Assembly (NCBI RefSeq): GCF_900115165.1
Contig: NZ_FOVP01000003.1
Location: 124,001-188,000 of the forward strand
Direction: 5' to 3'
DNA: 64,000 nt
DNA from: Roseovarius lutimaris
GTDB taxonomy: Bacteria; Pseudomonadota; Alphaproteobacteria; Rhodobacterales; Rhodobacteraceae
Every line of letters begins with the position of its first letter. The first letter of the stretch is position 1. The translations under genes were made by a program, and so were the position numbers. Of this stretch, positions 53,215-61,820 are shown piece by piece. A model generated the notes under the pieces. The model saw only the letters and a program-made list of their open reading frames with translations, ran no database searches and was not told the origin of the DNA.

Positions 53215-53841
53215 TCAACCGGCCAACCCAAAGCCGCGCAACCCGTCGAGCACGAATTGCACCGCGAGAGCCGCCAGCAGCATCCCCAAAAGCCGGGTCA
53301 CCACATTGGTGCCGACCCGACCAAGCGCGCGCTCCAACAGGCCCGACATCAGGAACATCAAAAACACCAGAAGGACCACCGACAGCATCACCCCGATGAC
53401 CCAGGCCAGCCCCTCGATCCCCGGCTTTTGCCCGGCCAGAAGGATCACGGTGGCAATCGAGCCGGGCCCGGCAATCAGCGGAATGGCGATCGGAAAAATC
53501 GAGGGGTCATGGCTGTCATCTTCTTCGGCCTCTTCGGCCTGATCCGCGCGCCGTTTGGTGCGTTTTTCAAACAGCATCTCAAGCGCGGTGAGAAAGAGCA
53601 AAATCCCCCCCGCGATCCGAAAGGCGGGCATGGAAATGCCAATGAACCCAAGCACAGCCTCGCCAAAGGCGGCAAACATCACCAGCAGCAGCGCCGAGGT
53701 GACACAGGCCCGCACCGCAATCGCACGCCGCTTTTGCGCGCTCATGCCCTGGGTCAGCGCCACGAACAGCGGCGTCATGCCAATCGGGTCGATGATCACG
53801 AAAAGCGTGACAAAGGCGGTGATCAGAAAAGCGGTGTCCAT
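53215..53841 (-). CDS. MarC-family integral membrane protein
   Basis: A 208-residue protein with six predicted helices. The start FLITAFVTLFVIIDPIGMTPLF and the SIFPIAIPLIAGPGSIATVI block in the middle are the MarC/UPF0056 hallmarks; a charged loop (KRRADQAEEAEEDD) separates the halves. The family's transport substrate is not established, and an early link to multiple-antibiotic resistance was not upheld. It precedes the protease gene on the minus strand. Confidence 0.9.
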   Translation of the reverse strand: MDTAFLITAFVTLFVIIDPIGMTPLFVALTQGMSAQKRRAIAVRACVTSALLLVMFAAFGEAVLGFIGISMPAFRIAGGILLFLTALEMLFEKRTKRRADQAEEAEEDDSHDPSIFPIAIPLIAGPGSIATVILLAGQKPGIEGLAWVIGVMLSVVLLVFLMFLMSGLLERALGRVGTNVVTRLLGMLLAALAVQFVLDGLRGFGLAG

Positions 53842-53892
53842 CGTATGACCTTAGCGTGGTTTGATGCGGGACGCACCCTGCGGATTTCCTGC

Positions 53893-55749
53893 CTAGCCTT
53901 CGGCCACTTCGAGGCGTTCAAGCGATTCCATCCAGAGAGTTTCGGCAAGGGTTAGGGCCTGTTCAATTTCGGCAAATTTCTTTTGCCATTCTTTCAGCCC
54001 GTGAATGTCGTCGTAAATCGCCGGGTCGGCCAACTTCTCTGCAACGCGAGTTTTCATTTCTGAAAGTTTTTCAATGCGTTGCTCGCACTTCTTCGCGTCT
54101 TTCTTTAACGCAAGAATGGCATCGCGCGACGGCTTTTTAACCTTGGCGGGCTTGGTGTTTTCTGCCGTCTTGGCGGCTTTGGCGGGCTTGTCACTGCTGA
54201 GCAACATCGCACGATAGCTTTGCAAATCACCATCGTAGGGCGCGACATCGCCGTCCTTCACAAGCCAGAGCCGATCCGCCACAAGGCTCAGCAGGTGCAT
54301 GTCGTGGCTCACCAGAATGACCGCGCCGGAATAGGTGGTCAGAGCCTCGACCAGGGCCTCGCGTGATTCGATGTCAAGGTGGTTGGTCGGCTCATCGAGG
54401 ATAAGCATATGCGGCGCATCAAGCGTCGCCAGCATCAACGACAGTCGCGCCTTTTGCCCGCCCGACAGGCGCCCGACAAGGGTTTCGGCCTGTTCGGCAC
54501 CAATGCCAAACCCGCCGAGGCGCGCGCGAAGCCGCGCCGGGGTTTCGGTGGGGCGCATGCGGCGGATGTGATCAATCGGGGTTTCATCAATGTGCAACTC
54601 GTCCACCTGATGCTGGGCGAAAAAGCCAACGCGCAGTTTCGAGGCCTTGGTGATCCGCCCTTGCATAAGATCAAGTCTGCCCGATAAGAGCTTGGAAAGA
54701 GTTGATTTTCCCTCACCGTTTCGGCCCAGAAGGGCGATCCGGTCGTCTTGGTCGATCCGCAGGTCAAGGCGCGACAAGACCGGCTTGCCATCATAGCCGA
54801 CAACGCCGTTCTCAACCCGGATGATGGGGGGCGAGAGTTCCTCGGGTTCGGGGAAAGTGAAGCGCTTGAGGGCGGCCTCTTGCGGTGTCGTGATCGGCTT
54901 GAGCTTGGCGATCATCTTGAGGCGCGATTGCGCCTGCACGGCCTTGCTGGCCTTGGCGCGGAACCGATCGACAAAGCTTTGCAGATGGGCGCGCCTTGCA
55001 TCCTGTTTACGGGCTTCGGATTCGGCCGCCGCAAGGCGTGCGGCGCGGGTTTCGGCGAAGGTTTCGTAGCCGCCTTGATAGAGCGTCAGCTTTTTGTCTT
55101 CGAGATGCAGGATCGAGCCGACGGCGCGATTCAACAATTCGCGATCATGGCTTACGATCAACACCGTATGAGGATAGCGGCCCAGATAACTTTCGAGCCA
55201 GAGTGCACCTTCAAGGTCTAGATAGTTGGTCGGCTCATCAAGCAGCAACAGGTCAGGTTGCGCAAACAACACCCCGGCAAGCGCCACGCGCATCCGCCAG
55301 CCGCCGGAAAAGGCAGAGCAGGGCATGCGTTGTTCGGCATCGGTGAAACCAAGCCCCTTGAGGATGCTGGAGGCGCGCCCCTCGGCCGACCAGGCGTCGA
55401 TATCGGCAAGCCGGGTCTGAATGTCGGAAATCCGCCCGGCCGCGGTGGCGGTCTGGGATTCCGCAAGCAATTCAGCACGTTCCGTGTCAGCCGCCAGAAC
55501 GGTATCAATCAGCGAGACCTCGTTTCCCGGCACCTCCTGGGCGACGCCGCCGATGCGCGCGCGCGACGGCAGGCTGATCTCGCCGCTCTCAAGCGCAAGC
55601 TCGCCCCGGATCAGACGAAACAGCGTGGTCTTGCCGGTGCCATTGCGCCCGACTATGCCCACCTTGTGGCCATCGGGAATGGTGACCGACGTGTGATCAA
55701 TCAGCACGCGTCCGGCGACGGAATATGAAATATCGTTTATACGCAACAT
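53893..55749 (-). CDS. ABC-F family ATPase
   Basis: A 618-residue cytoplasmic protein with two ABC domains (about residues 1-240 and 305-520), a charged linker around 240-290 and a coiled-coil C-terminal region. Both Walker A loops (GRNGTGKTT and GRNGEGKST), both signatures (FSGGWRMR and LSGGQKARL) and both Walker B motifs (LLLDEPTNYLD, LILDEPTNHLD) are intact. ABC-F proteins act on the ribosome E site. The order of domains and tail resembles the Uup/YheS group. Start ATG 55749 gives LRINDISYS, as usual. Divergent from ndk. Confidence 0.92.
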   Translation of the reverse strand: MLRINDISYSVAGRVLIDHTSVTIPDGHKVGIVGRNGTGKTTLFRLIRGELALESGEISLPSRARIGGVAQEVPGNEVSLIDTVLAADTERAELLAESQTATAAGRISDIQTRLADIDAWSAEGRASSILKGLGFTDAEQRMPCSAFSGGWRMRVALAGVLFAQPDLLLLDEPTNYLDLEGALWLESYLGRYPHTVLIVSHDRELLNRAVGSILHLEDKKLTLYQGGYETFAETRAARLAAAESEARKQDARRAHLQSFVDRFRAKASKAVQAQSRLKMIAKLKPITTPQEAALKRFTFPEPEELSPPIIRVENGVVGYDGKPVLSRLDLRIDQDDRIALLGRNGEGKSTLSKLLSGRLDLMQGRITKASKLRVGFFAQHQVDELHIDETPIDHIRRMRPTETPARLRARLGGFGIGAEQAETLVGRLSGGQKARLSLMLATLDAPHMLILDEPTNHLDIESREALVEALTTYSGAVILVSHDMHLLSLVADRLWLVKDGDVAPYDGDLQSYRAMLLSSDKPAKAAKTAENTKPAKVKKPSRDAILALKKDAKKCEQRIEKLSEMKTRVAEKLADPAIYDDIHGLKEWQKKFAEIEQALTLAETLWMESLERLEVAEG

Positions 55750-55884
55750 GGCCCCCGCATGCCGCATGCGCGCGCCCGCGTCAATCGCGGCTTTTCAAGA
55801 CGTGGTCCGCGTGGTATCGGGGCCGCGATCAAAAGCGGTCGGGCAAGGGGCCTGATCGATGATTTTAACTGAAAAGAGGCTGAA

Positions 55885-56307
55885 ATGGCTGTTGAACGCA
55901 CGCTGAGCATCATCAAACCCGACGCAACCAAACGCAACCTGACCGGCAAGATCAATGCCAAGTTCGAAGATGCCGGCCTGCGCATCGTCGCACAAAAGCG
56001 CATCCAGCTGACCCCGGCACAGGCCGGCGTTTTCTACGAAGTCCACAAAGAGCGCCCGTTTTACGGCGAATTGTGCGATTTCATGGCATCTGGCCCGGTT
56101 GTGGTTCAGGTTCTGCAAGGCGAAGGCGCAATTGCCAAAAACCGCGAAGTGATGGGCGCCACCAACCCCGCCGACGCAGCCCCCGGCACCGTGCGCGCCG
56201 ATTTTGCCGAGTCGGTTGGCGAAAATTCGGTTCACGGCTCTGATGCCGCCGAGACCGCAGCCAAGGAAATCGCGTATTTCTTCTCGGGCCTCGAACTGGT
56301 CGGTTAA
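55885..56307 (+). CDS. ndk: nucleoside diphosphate kinase
   Basis: A 140-residue enzyme that balances nucleoside triphosphate pools. The catalytic H117 sits in ENSVHGSD, and the [13 protein letters not shown] block at 11-23 is conserved. The ATG follows AAAGAGG; the gene is monocistronic, with a clear intrinsic terminator 27 bases after its stop. Confidence 0.97.
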   Translation: MAVERTLSIIKPDATKRNLTGKINAKFEDAGLRIVAQKRIQLTPAQAGVFYEVHKERPFYGELCDFMASGPVVVQVLQGEGAIAKNREVMGATNPADAAPGTVRADFAESVGENSVHGSDAAETAAKEIAYFFSGLELVG

Positions 56308-56334
56308 AACCTAAAGCAAGACTTTAAGTTTATG

Positions 56335-56364
56335 CCGCATCCTATTCATAGGGTGCGGTTTTTT
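56335..56364 (+). terminator. intrinsic terminator of ndk
   Basis: CCGCATCCTA and TAGGGTGCGG form a 10-bp stem (one G-T pair) around a four-base loop, followed directly by six T residues (56359-56364). This is the clearest Rho-independent terminator in the window. Confidence 0.93.
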
Positions 56365-56380
56365 CGTGTGTGTGCTTTGC

Positions 56381-56497
56381 CTAAATGCTGGCAAAATCGT
56401 CAAAAACCTGCGCCGGTTTGGGCGCTGTATCCTTCGGGGAAGAGGGCTTGGGATCGGGCGGTTTTGCCTCGCTTTTGGGTGGTTTTGCCTGTGCCAT
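56381..56497 (-). CDS. 38-residue lysine/proline-rich small protein
   Basis: The frame starts with ATG 56497, preceded by GAGGAG at an ideal seven bases, and encodes MAQAKPPKSEAKPPDPKPSS and a tail ending VFDDFASI. About a third of its residues are Lys or Pro, so it is likely disordered. It is convergent with ndk and lies downstream of mtkB on the same strand, after a GC hairpin. I do not recognise it. The strong ribosome binding site is the main argument that it is real. Confidence 0.5.
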   Translation of the reverse strand: MAQAKPPKSEAKPPDPKPSSPKDTAPKPAQVFDDFASI

Positions 56498-56632
56498 GGG
56501 TCTGCTCCTCGGCTTGCTTTTTTTGATTGGCAAGGTCCGGGCGCGCCGGGCCTGCGCTTGATGTACCCGGTAGGAAAGCATGATTTCGCGGCTCTGATGC
56601 GGCGGAAATGTGGCGACAATTGGGCGGCCCTG

Positions 56633-56667
56633 TCCTGCGCGCGCGCTTTGGGGCCGCGCGCGCAGGA
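56633..56667 (-). terminator. GC-rich hairpin after mtkB
   Basis: A perfect 13-bp stem (TCCTGCGCGCGCG with its complement) around a nine-base loop, starting 15 bases after the mtkB stop. No T-run follows on the minus strand, so it may end the sga-mcl-mtkAB transcript with Rho or protect its 3' end. Confidence 0.5.
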
Positions 56668-56681
56668 TCTCTGGCATCGCC

Positions 56682-57563
56682 TCAGGCGACCATTTTCTCG
56701 ACCACGCCGCCAAAGGACGAGGGCGTCGGCACGATTGTCACGCCCGCCTGCGACAGGATTTCGACCTTTTCCTGGGCTGATTCGCCAAAGGCCGACACGA
56801 TTGCGCCCGCATGCCCCATGCGCCGCCCCTTGGGGGCCGAAAGGCCGGCCACATAGGCCGCGACCGGCTTGGTCATGTGATCGCGGATATAGGCGGCGGC
56901 TTCGGCCTCTTGCGGGCCGCCGATTTCGCCGACCATGACCACGGCGTCGGTGTCGGGGTCGTTTTCAAACAGCTCAAGCACGTCGCGAAAGCTTGACCCG
57001 TTGATCGGATCGCCGCCAATCCCGACCGAGGTCGAGACCCCGATGCCGCGTTCTTTCATCTGGCTGGCGGCCTCATAGCCAAGCGTGCCCGAGCGTCCGA
57101 CAATGCCAATGCGCCCCGGCAGATAGATCGAGGGCGGCATCAGCCCGGCAAAGGCCTCACCGGGGGTAATGATCCCGGCACAGTTGGGACCGATCAGGCG
57201 CATGCGCTTTTCCGCCTTGTAGCGGCGCATATAGCGCTTCACCTGGATCATGTCTTGCGCGGGGATGCCATCGGCGATGCAAATACAGGTTGTGATCCCC
57301 GCATCGGCCGCCTCCATGATGGAATCGGCGGCAAAAGGCGGTGGGACGAAACAGATTACAAGATCTGCGCCGGTTTCGGCCACGGCGCCCTTGATCGTGT
57401 TGAAAACGGCCAAGCCGTTATGCTTGGTTCCGCCCTTGCCGGGGGTCACGCCACCCACCACATTGGTGCCATGGACGATCATGTCCTGGGTGTGAAAGCT
57501 GCCGATGCGCCCGGTCAGGCCGGTCACCAAGACGCGGGTCGATTTATCAATGAGAATGGACAT
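56682..57563 (-). CDS. mtkB: malate-CoA ligase alpha subunit (MtkB)
   Basis: A 293-residue SucD-like subunit. The CoA-binding part has [13 protein letters not shown] near 12-24; the phosphohistidine is H251 in MGHAGAI, and [10 protein letters not shown] near 183-192 is conserved. With MtkA it makes malyl-CoA from malate, CoA and ATP. A succinyl-CoA synthetase is the alternative, but mcl and sga in the same operon favour malate. ATG 57563 overlaps the mtkA stop by one base (TGATG). Last gene of the operon. Confidence 0.87.
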   Translation of the reverse strand: MSILIDKSTRVLVTGLTGRIGSFHTQDMIVHGTNVVGGVTPGKGGTKHNGLAVFNTIKGAVAETGADLVICFVPPPFAADSIMEAADAGITTCICIADGIPAQDMIQVKRYMRRYKAEKRMRLIGPNCAGIITPGEAFAGLMPPSIYLPGRIGIVGRSGTLGYEAASQMKERGIGVSTSVGIGGDPINGSSFRDVLELFENDPDTDAVVMVGEIGGPQEAEAAAYIRDHMTKPVAAYVAGLSAPKGRRMGHAGAIVSAFGESAQEKVEILSQAGVTIVPTPSSFGGVVEKMVA

Positions 57564-58753
57564 CAAGCAGCCCCTTGTTGTGCAGGTTTCGTTTCTTTCC
57601 AAGCGTTTACCACCAGGTTTGCGGCATCGACGAGGGTTTCGGCAGTGATGATTGGAAGGCCGCTTTCCTTGATGATCCTGCGGCCCTCATCGACATTCGT
57701 GCCCGACAGGCGCACCACCAGCGGCATGCTCAGGTCCAGTTCGCGGTAAGCGCGAATGACGCCCTCGGCGATCCAGTCGCAGCGGTTGATACCGGCAAAT
57801 ATGTTGACGAGAATCGCCTCGACGTTGCGGTCATTCAGCACCGCCTTGAACGACATCAAGACCCGCTCGGGCGAGGCGCCACCGCCCACGTCAAGAAAGT
57901 TCGCAGGCTCGCCACCGGCCATCTTGATCATGTCGAGTGTCGCCATCGCAAGGCCCGCGCCATTGACGATACAGCCGATTTCACCGTCGAGCCCGATATA
58001 GGCAAGCCCGCGATCCTCGGCGTAGGTTTCGCGCGGATCCTCCTGGCTTTTGTCGCGCAGTTCGGAAATTTCGGGCCGCCGGTAAAGCGCGTTGTCATCA
58101 AACGACATCTTGGCATCAAGCGCCATGATCTCGCCGCTCTGGGTCACCACAAGCGGGTTGATCTCGACCATATTGGCGTCAAGCTCGGCCATGGCGCGAT
58201 AACAGCCGGTGATCGTCTTGACCGCCTGCGGGATGAGCGCCGGGTCAAGCCCGAGCGAAAAGGCGATCTCGCGGGCCTGAAAGGCCTGCATGCCGACGGC
58301 GGGATCAACCACGGAGCGGATGATCGACTCGGGTTCATTGGCCGAAATATCCTCGATCTCCATGCCGCCCTGCGCCGAGGCGACCACGACGACGCGCTCT
58401 TCCTTGCGGTCCAGAACAAAGCCGAGATAAATCTCCTGGGCAATGCTGGTGGCCTCTTCGACATAAAGGCGGCTGACCAGCTTGCCTTGCGGGCCGGTCT
58501 GATGGGTGACAAGCATGCGCCCAAGCATCCATTGCGCGGCCTCGCTGATCTCTCTTTCATCGGCGCAGATCCGCACGCCGCCCGCCTTGCCGCGTGCGCC
58601 GGAATGAATCTGGGCCTTGACCACCCATCTATCCCCCGACAACTCACTGGCGCGGTAAACCGCCTGTTCGGGGCTATAGGCAATGCCGCCGCGCGGCACG
58701 TTGACGCCGAACCGTTTGAGCAGATCCTTGGCCTGATATTCGTGAATGTCCAT
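57563..58753 (-). CDS. mtkA: malate-CoA ligase beta subunit (MtkA)
   Basis: A 396-residue SucC-like ATP-grasp subunit. [16 protein letters not shown] opens the fold, [17 protein letters not shown] near 44-60 binds nucleotide, and EINPLVVTQ near 207-215 and GIAGINRCD-like [13 protein letters not shown] near 322-334 are conserved. It starts 12 bases after mcl. Together with MtkB it activates malate for cleavage by Mcl into glyoxylate and acetyl-CoA, the key step of the serine cycle. Confidence 0.87.
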   Translation of the reverse strand: MDIHEYQAKDLLKRFGVNVPRGGIAYSPEQAVYRASELSGDRWVVKAQIHSGARGKAGGVRICADEREISEAAQWMLGRMLVTHQTGPQGKLVSRLYVEEATSIAQEIYLGFVLDRKEERVVVVASAQGGMEIEDISANEPESIIRSVVDPAVGMQAFQAREIAFSLGLDPALIPQAVKTITGCYRAMAELDANMVEINPLVVTQSGEIMALDAKMSFDDNALYRRPEISELRDKSQEDPRETYAEDRGLAYIGLDGEIGCIVNGAGLAMATLDMIKMAGGEPANFLDVGGGASPERVLMSFKAVLNDRNVEAILVNIFAGINRCDWIAEGVIRAYRELDLSMPLVVRLSGTNVDEGRRIIKESGLPIITAETLVDAANLVVNAWKETKPAQQGAA

Positions 58754-58765
58754 GTTCTGTCCTCC

Positions 58766-59707
58766 CTATCCCTGCGCGACGATGGCATCGGCCACCGTAA
58801 GCACGTTGCGGGCCATGCGTTCGCTGGCGGCGTCGATCATCTTGCCATCAAGGCTCGCGGCGCCACGGCCCTCGGCGGCCGCTTTCTTGAGCTCTTGGAT
58901 GATGCGCTGCGCGCGGGTGACCTCGGCCTCGGGGGGCGAGAACACCTCATTGGCAAGGGCGATCTGGCTGGGGTGAATTGCCCATTTGCCCTCGATCCCC
59001 AAAGCGGCGGCGCGTTTTGCCGACAGGGTATAGCCGTCGGGATCGTTGAAATCGCCGAACGGGCCATCGATGGCGCGCAGGCCAAAGGCGCGACAGGCCA
59101 CGGTCATCCGGCTCAGAGCAAAATGCCACTGATCGCCAGGATAATCGGGGTTGAGCCCGCCAATCACCACAGTGCGCGCCCGGTTCGAGGCGGCGTAATC
59201 GGCGACGCCAAAGTGCAGCGCCTCGAGGCGGCCCGGCGTGGCGGCAATCGCCTCGACATTGGCCATGCCAAGCGCGGTTTCAATCAGCGCCTCAAGCCCG
59301 ATCTTGTGGGTAAACCCCATGGCTGTCTCGATCTGACTGACCGTGGTTTCGACCGCGTAAAGATCGCCCGGCACGCCGACCTTGGGCACAAGGATCGTGT
59401 CAAGATGCTGGCCGGCCTGTTCCAGGATCTCGACCACGTCGCGATACATATAATGCGTATCAAGGCCGTTGATGCGGATCGACATGGTTTTGCCCTTGGC
59501 CTTCCAGTCGATATCGTTGAGCGCCTGAATGATGTTCGAGCGCGCCTGAACCTTGTCGGGCGGGGCGACCGCATCTTCGAGGTCGAGAAAGATGTAATCG
59601 ACGTCCGACTCGGCGGCCTTTTCGATCATCGTCGGGTTCGAGCCGGGCACGGCCAGTTCAGAGCGTTGCAGTCGTTGCTTTTTCAGCGGGTGCAGGGTGT
59701 AGCTCAT
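58766..59707 (-). CDS. mcl: malyl-CoA lyase
   Basis: A 313-residue CitE-like lyase that splits malyl-CoA (or methylmalyl-CoA) into glyoxylate and acetyl-CoA (or propionyl-CoA). RSELAVPGSNPTMIEKA near 15-31, FLDLEDAVAP near 40-49 and GVADYAASNR near 186-195 match Mcl1 of Rhodobacter and Methylobacterium. It lies 21 bases after sga and 12 before mtkA. It could serve the serine cycle, the ethylmalonyl-CoA pathway or both; the neighbouring mtkAB and sga genes favour the former. Confidence 0.92.
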   Translation of the reverse strand: MSYTLHPLKKQRLQRSELAVPGSNPTMIEKAAESDVDYIFLDLEDAVAPPDKVQARSNIIQALNDIDWKAKGKTMSIRINGLDTHYMYRDVVEILEQAGQHLDTILVPKVGVPGDLYAVETTVSQIETAMGFTHKIGLEALIETALGMANVEAIAATPGRLEALHFGVADYAASNRARTVVIGGLNPDYPGDQWHFALSRMTVACRAFGLRAIDGPFGDFNDPDGYTLSAKRAAALGIEGKWAIHPSQIALANEVFSPPEAEVTRAQRIIQELKKAAAEGRGAASLDGKMIDAASERMARNVLTVADAIVAQG

Positions 59708-59728
59708 TTTATCTGTCCTTTTCGGCGC

Positions 59729-60937
59729 TTACGCTGCGCGGGCCTTGGCGATTGAGTGTTGAACCGGTGGGGTGGTGGCGCGGAAATGCTCCTGTGCGGC
59801 GGCAACCCCGGCGCCGGGTTCGATCGCGACGCCGACATCGACAAGCGCCATTTCCGCCGCCGACAGCGCCCCGCAGAGCATCACCGGGTTGAGCGAGCCA
59901 AGATGCCCGATCCGAAACGCGCGACCGGCCAGTTGCGCAAGGCCTGAACCAAGCGAGGTCTGGTATTTGTGGTAGGCGGTTTCGATCACATGGCGCGCAT
60001 CCACGCCCTCGGGGGTATAGATCGCCGACACGGTATCGGAGTGCCATTCAGACCCCTGCGCCACAAGGCGACAGCCCTGCCATTGCTCGACCGCGCGACG
60101 CACGCCGGCGGCAAGGCGATTGTGGCGATCCCAGACGCTTTCCATACCCGCCTCAAGCAGCATGTCGACCGACACCCGAAGCCCGCGCAAAAGCTGGGTC
60201 GCGGGGGTATAGGGGAAATAGCCGGTATCGTTGAGCTTGATCATGTCCGAAAAGCTGAAGTAACAGCGCGCCATGCTGGCATCTTCATGCGCGGCAAGCG
60301 CCTTGTCACTGACTGCCAGAATGCCAAGCCCTGCGGGCAGCATGAAGCCCTTCTGCGAGCCGGCGACCGCAAGATCGACGCCCCATTTTTCCATCTCAAA
60401 CTCGATCGACGCGATCGAACTTACGCCATCGACAAACAACAGGGCAGGGTGGCCGGTGGCATCAAGGGCCGCGCGAATGCCCGCGATATCCGAGGTCACG
60501 CCGGTCGCGGTTTCATTCTGGGTGGCAAAGACCGCCTTGATCTTGTGGTCCTTGTCGGCGGCAAGGCGCGCGGCATAGTCCTCAAGCGGCACGCCCTTGC
60601 CCCACTCGACCTCGCAAAGGTCCACCTCAAGCCCAAGCCGCTCGGCCATATCGACCCAAAGCATCGAAAACTGGCCAAAGCGCGACATAAGAACCCGGTC
60701 GCCGGTGTTCAGCGTGTTGGTGATCGCTGCCTCCCAGGCGCCGGTGCCCGAGGTCGGATAGATGAATACCCGCCCGCCGGCCTGACGGAACACCTGTTTG
60801 AGATCGCTCAAGAGCGGGGTCACGAAATCCGCGAAATCCGGCGCGCGCATATCCTCCATCGGGATGTTCATGGCGCGCCGGATGACGTCGGGCACATTGG
60901 TGGGGCCGGGGATGAAAAGATGCGGGTTGCCGTTCAT
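59729..60937 (-). CDS. sga: serine-glyoxylate aminotransferase
   Basis: A 402-residue class V PLP aminotransferase that converts serine and glyoxylate to hydroxypyruvate and glycine. The PLP lysine is K196 in AGSQKGF, and IPGPTNVPDVIRRAMN near 9-24 is the usual opening. ATG 60937 follows AGGAGG; longer in-frame extensions run through a region full of palindromes. It is first in the operon sga-mcl-mtkA-mtkB. The remaining serine-cycle genes (hpr, gck, ppc, glyA) are not here. Confidence 0.92.
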   Translation of the reverse strand: MNGNPHLFIPGPTNVPDVIRRAMNIPMEDMRAPDFADFVTPLLSDLKQVFRQAGGRVFIYPTSGTGAWEAAITNTLNTGDRVLMSRFGQFSMLWVDMAERLGLEVDLCEVEWGKGVPLEDYAARLAADKDHKIKAVFATQNETATGVTSDIAGIRAALDATGHPALLFVDGVSSIASIEFEMEKWGVDLAVAGSQKGFMLPAGLGILAVSDKALAAHEDASMARCYFSFSDMIKLNDTGYFPYTPATQLLRGLRVSVDMLLEAGMESVWDRHNRLAAGVRRAVEQWQGCRLVAQGSEWHSDTVSAIYTPEGVDARHVIETAYHKYQTSLGSGLAQLAGRAFRIGHLGSLNPVMLCGALSAAEMALVDVGVAIEPGAGVAAAQEHFRATTPPVQHSIAKARAA

Positions 60938-61024
60938 GGGGTGTCCTCCTCTGATTGCACCCAGTATCGCCCCGGATGGCGCCACCGGGGTATCCCCACG
61001 CGCATGGAAAAGCGCGACCCTTAG

Positions 61025-61064
61025 AGGGGCAGGTGCCCCTTGCGGGTAGGGCGCCCTACCCGCA
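61025..61064. repeat. two abutting perfect palindromes upstream of sga
   Basis: AGGGGCAGGTGCCCCT (61025-61040, 7-bp arms) is followed without gap by a 24-base perfect palindrome (61041-61064, arms TGCGGGTAGGGC and its complement). Both lie in the 244 bases between the divergent sga and luxR-type genes. They could be a regulator binding site, an RNA hairpin pair in a leader, or a dispersed repeat unit. Confidence 0.8.
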
Positions 61065-61075
61065 GGTGACGCCCC

Positions 61076-61102
61076 CGGCATGCGGTTGCATGCCGATTTT
61101 TT
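61076..61102 (+). terminator. terminator-like hairpin upstream of the luxR-type gene
   Basis: CGGCATGC and GCATGCCG form an 8-bp stem around GGTT, followed after one A by six T residues (61097-61102). It is oriented so as to stop plus-strand transcription before the regulator gene at 61182. An attenuator or the end of a short leader RNA is possible; no upstream promoter could be assigned. Confidence 0.6.
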
Positions 61103-61181
61103 GTTTGATTTCATCGGGTTCCGATGCCTTTCTGTCGCAATCCAGATGTCAGACCCTTACCGGAACGTGCTTAAAACCCTC

Positions 61182-61808
61182 ATGAGTGACACCGATCAAA
61201 CACCCCCTGACGTGATCGTCGCCGACCGACAATTGATTGTCTGTCAGGGGCTTGGCTCGCTTGTGGCGCAGATCCCCGAGGTGCGCCTTGGCCCCTTTGC
61301 CACCGATATGGCGAGCCTGCGCAAGGCCCTGTCAGAGCGTCCCGGTCCGGTGATCGTGGTGCTTGGGGTGCGCCTTGCCGATGCCGATCTCGCGCGCGCG
61401 CTTGACATGCTGCGGCGCGATTACGCGCGGGCGATGGTGGTGGTGGTGGCCGAAGAAAGCGAGTTCGCCTTTATCCGCAGTGCGATCAAGGCGGGGGCGC
61501 ATGGAATTTGCATGATGGATCAGATCCTGACCAGCCTGCCGCGCATTCTGGGCCATCTGATCGAGGGGCACAGCATCCTGCCGATCGAGGTTCTCAAGCG
61601 GCTGAGCGGCGAGCAGACCGATGTGCTGACCCGGCGAGAGCATGAAATTCTCGGGCTTCTGGTGGATGGGCTGACGAATTTTCAGATTTCCGCCCGGCTT
61701 GGCCTGTCGGAAAACACCATCAAATATTACCTCAAGGCGATCTATCAAAAGCTTGACGTCAATTCGCGTGGCGGGGCGATTGCGAAATATGTGGCGGGCA
61801 CCTACTAG
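61182..61808 (+). CDS. LuxR/NarL-type regulator with degenerate receiver
   Basis: About 208 residues. The C-terminal GerE/LuxR domain is clear: [20 protein letters not shown] and [19 protein letters not shown]. The N-terminal part has the shape of a receiver domain ([29 protein letters not shown]), but the phosphoacceptor region reads [14 protein letters not shown] without the usual Asp, so phosphorylation is unlikely. Start 61182 fits normal length; 61146 is possible; neither has a strong ribosome binding site. Divergent from sga, so it is a candidate regulator of that operon. Confidence 0.82.
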   Translation: MSDTDQTPPDVIVADRQLIVCQGLGSLVAQIPEVRLGPFATDMASLRKALSERPGPVIVVLGVRLADADLARALDMLRRDYARAMVVVVAEESEFAFIRSAIKAGAHGICMMDQILTSLPRILGHLIEGHSILPIEVLKRLSGEQTDVLTRREHEILGLLVDGLTNFQISARLGLSENTIKYYLKAIYQKLDVNSRGGAIAKYVAGTY

Positions 61809-61820
61809 GCGGCTGATCCG

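Noticed and set aside
57575..59755. 726-codon open frame antisense to mtkB, mtkA and mcl
   Set aside because: Covers three well-supported genes on the other strand; no domain is recognisable.
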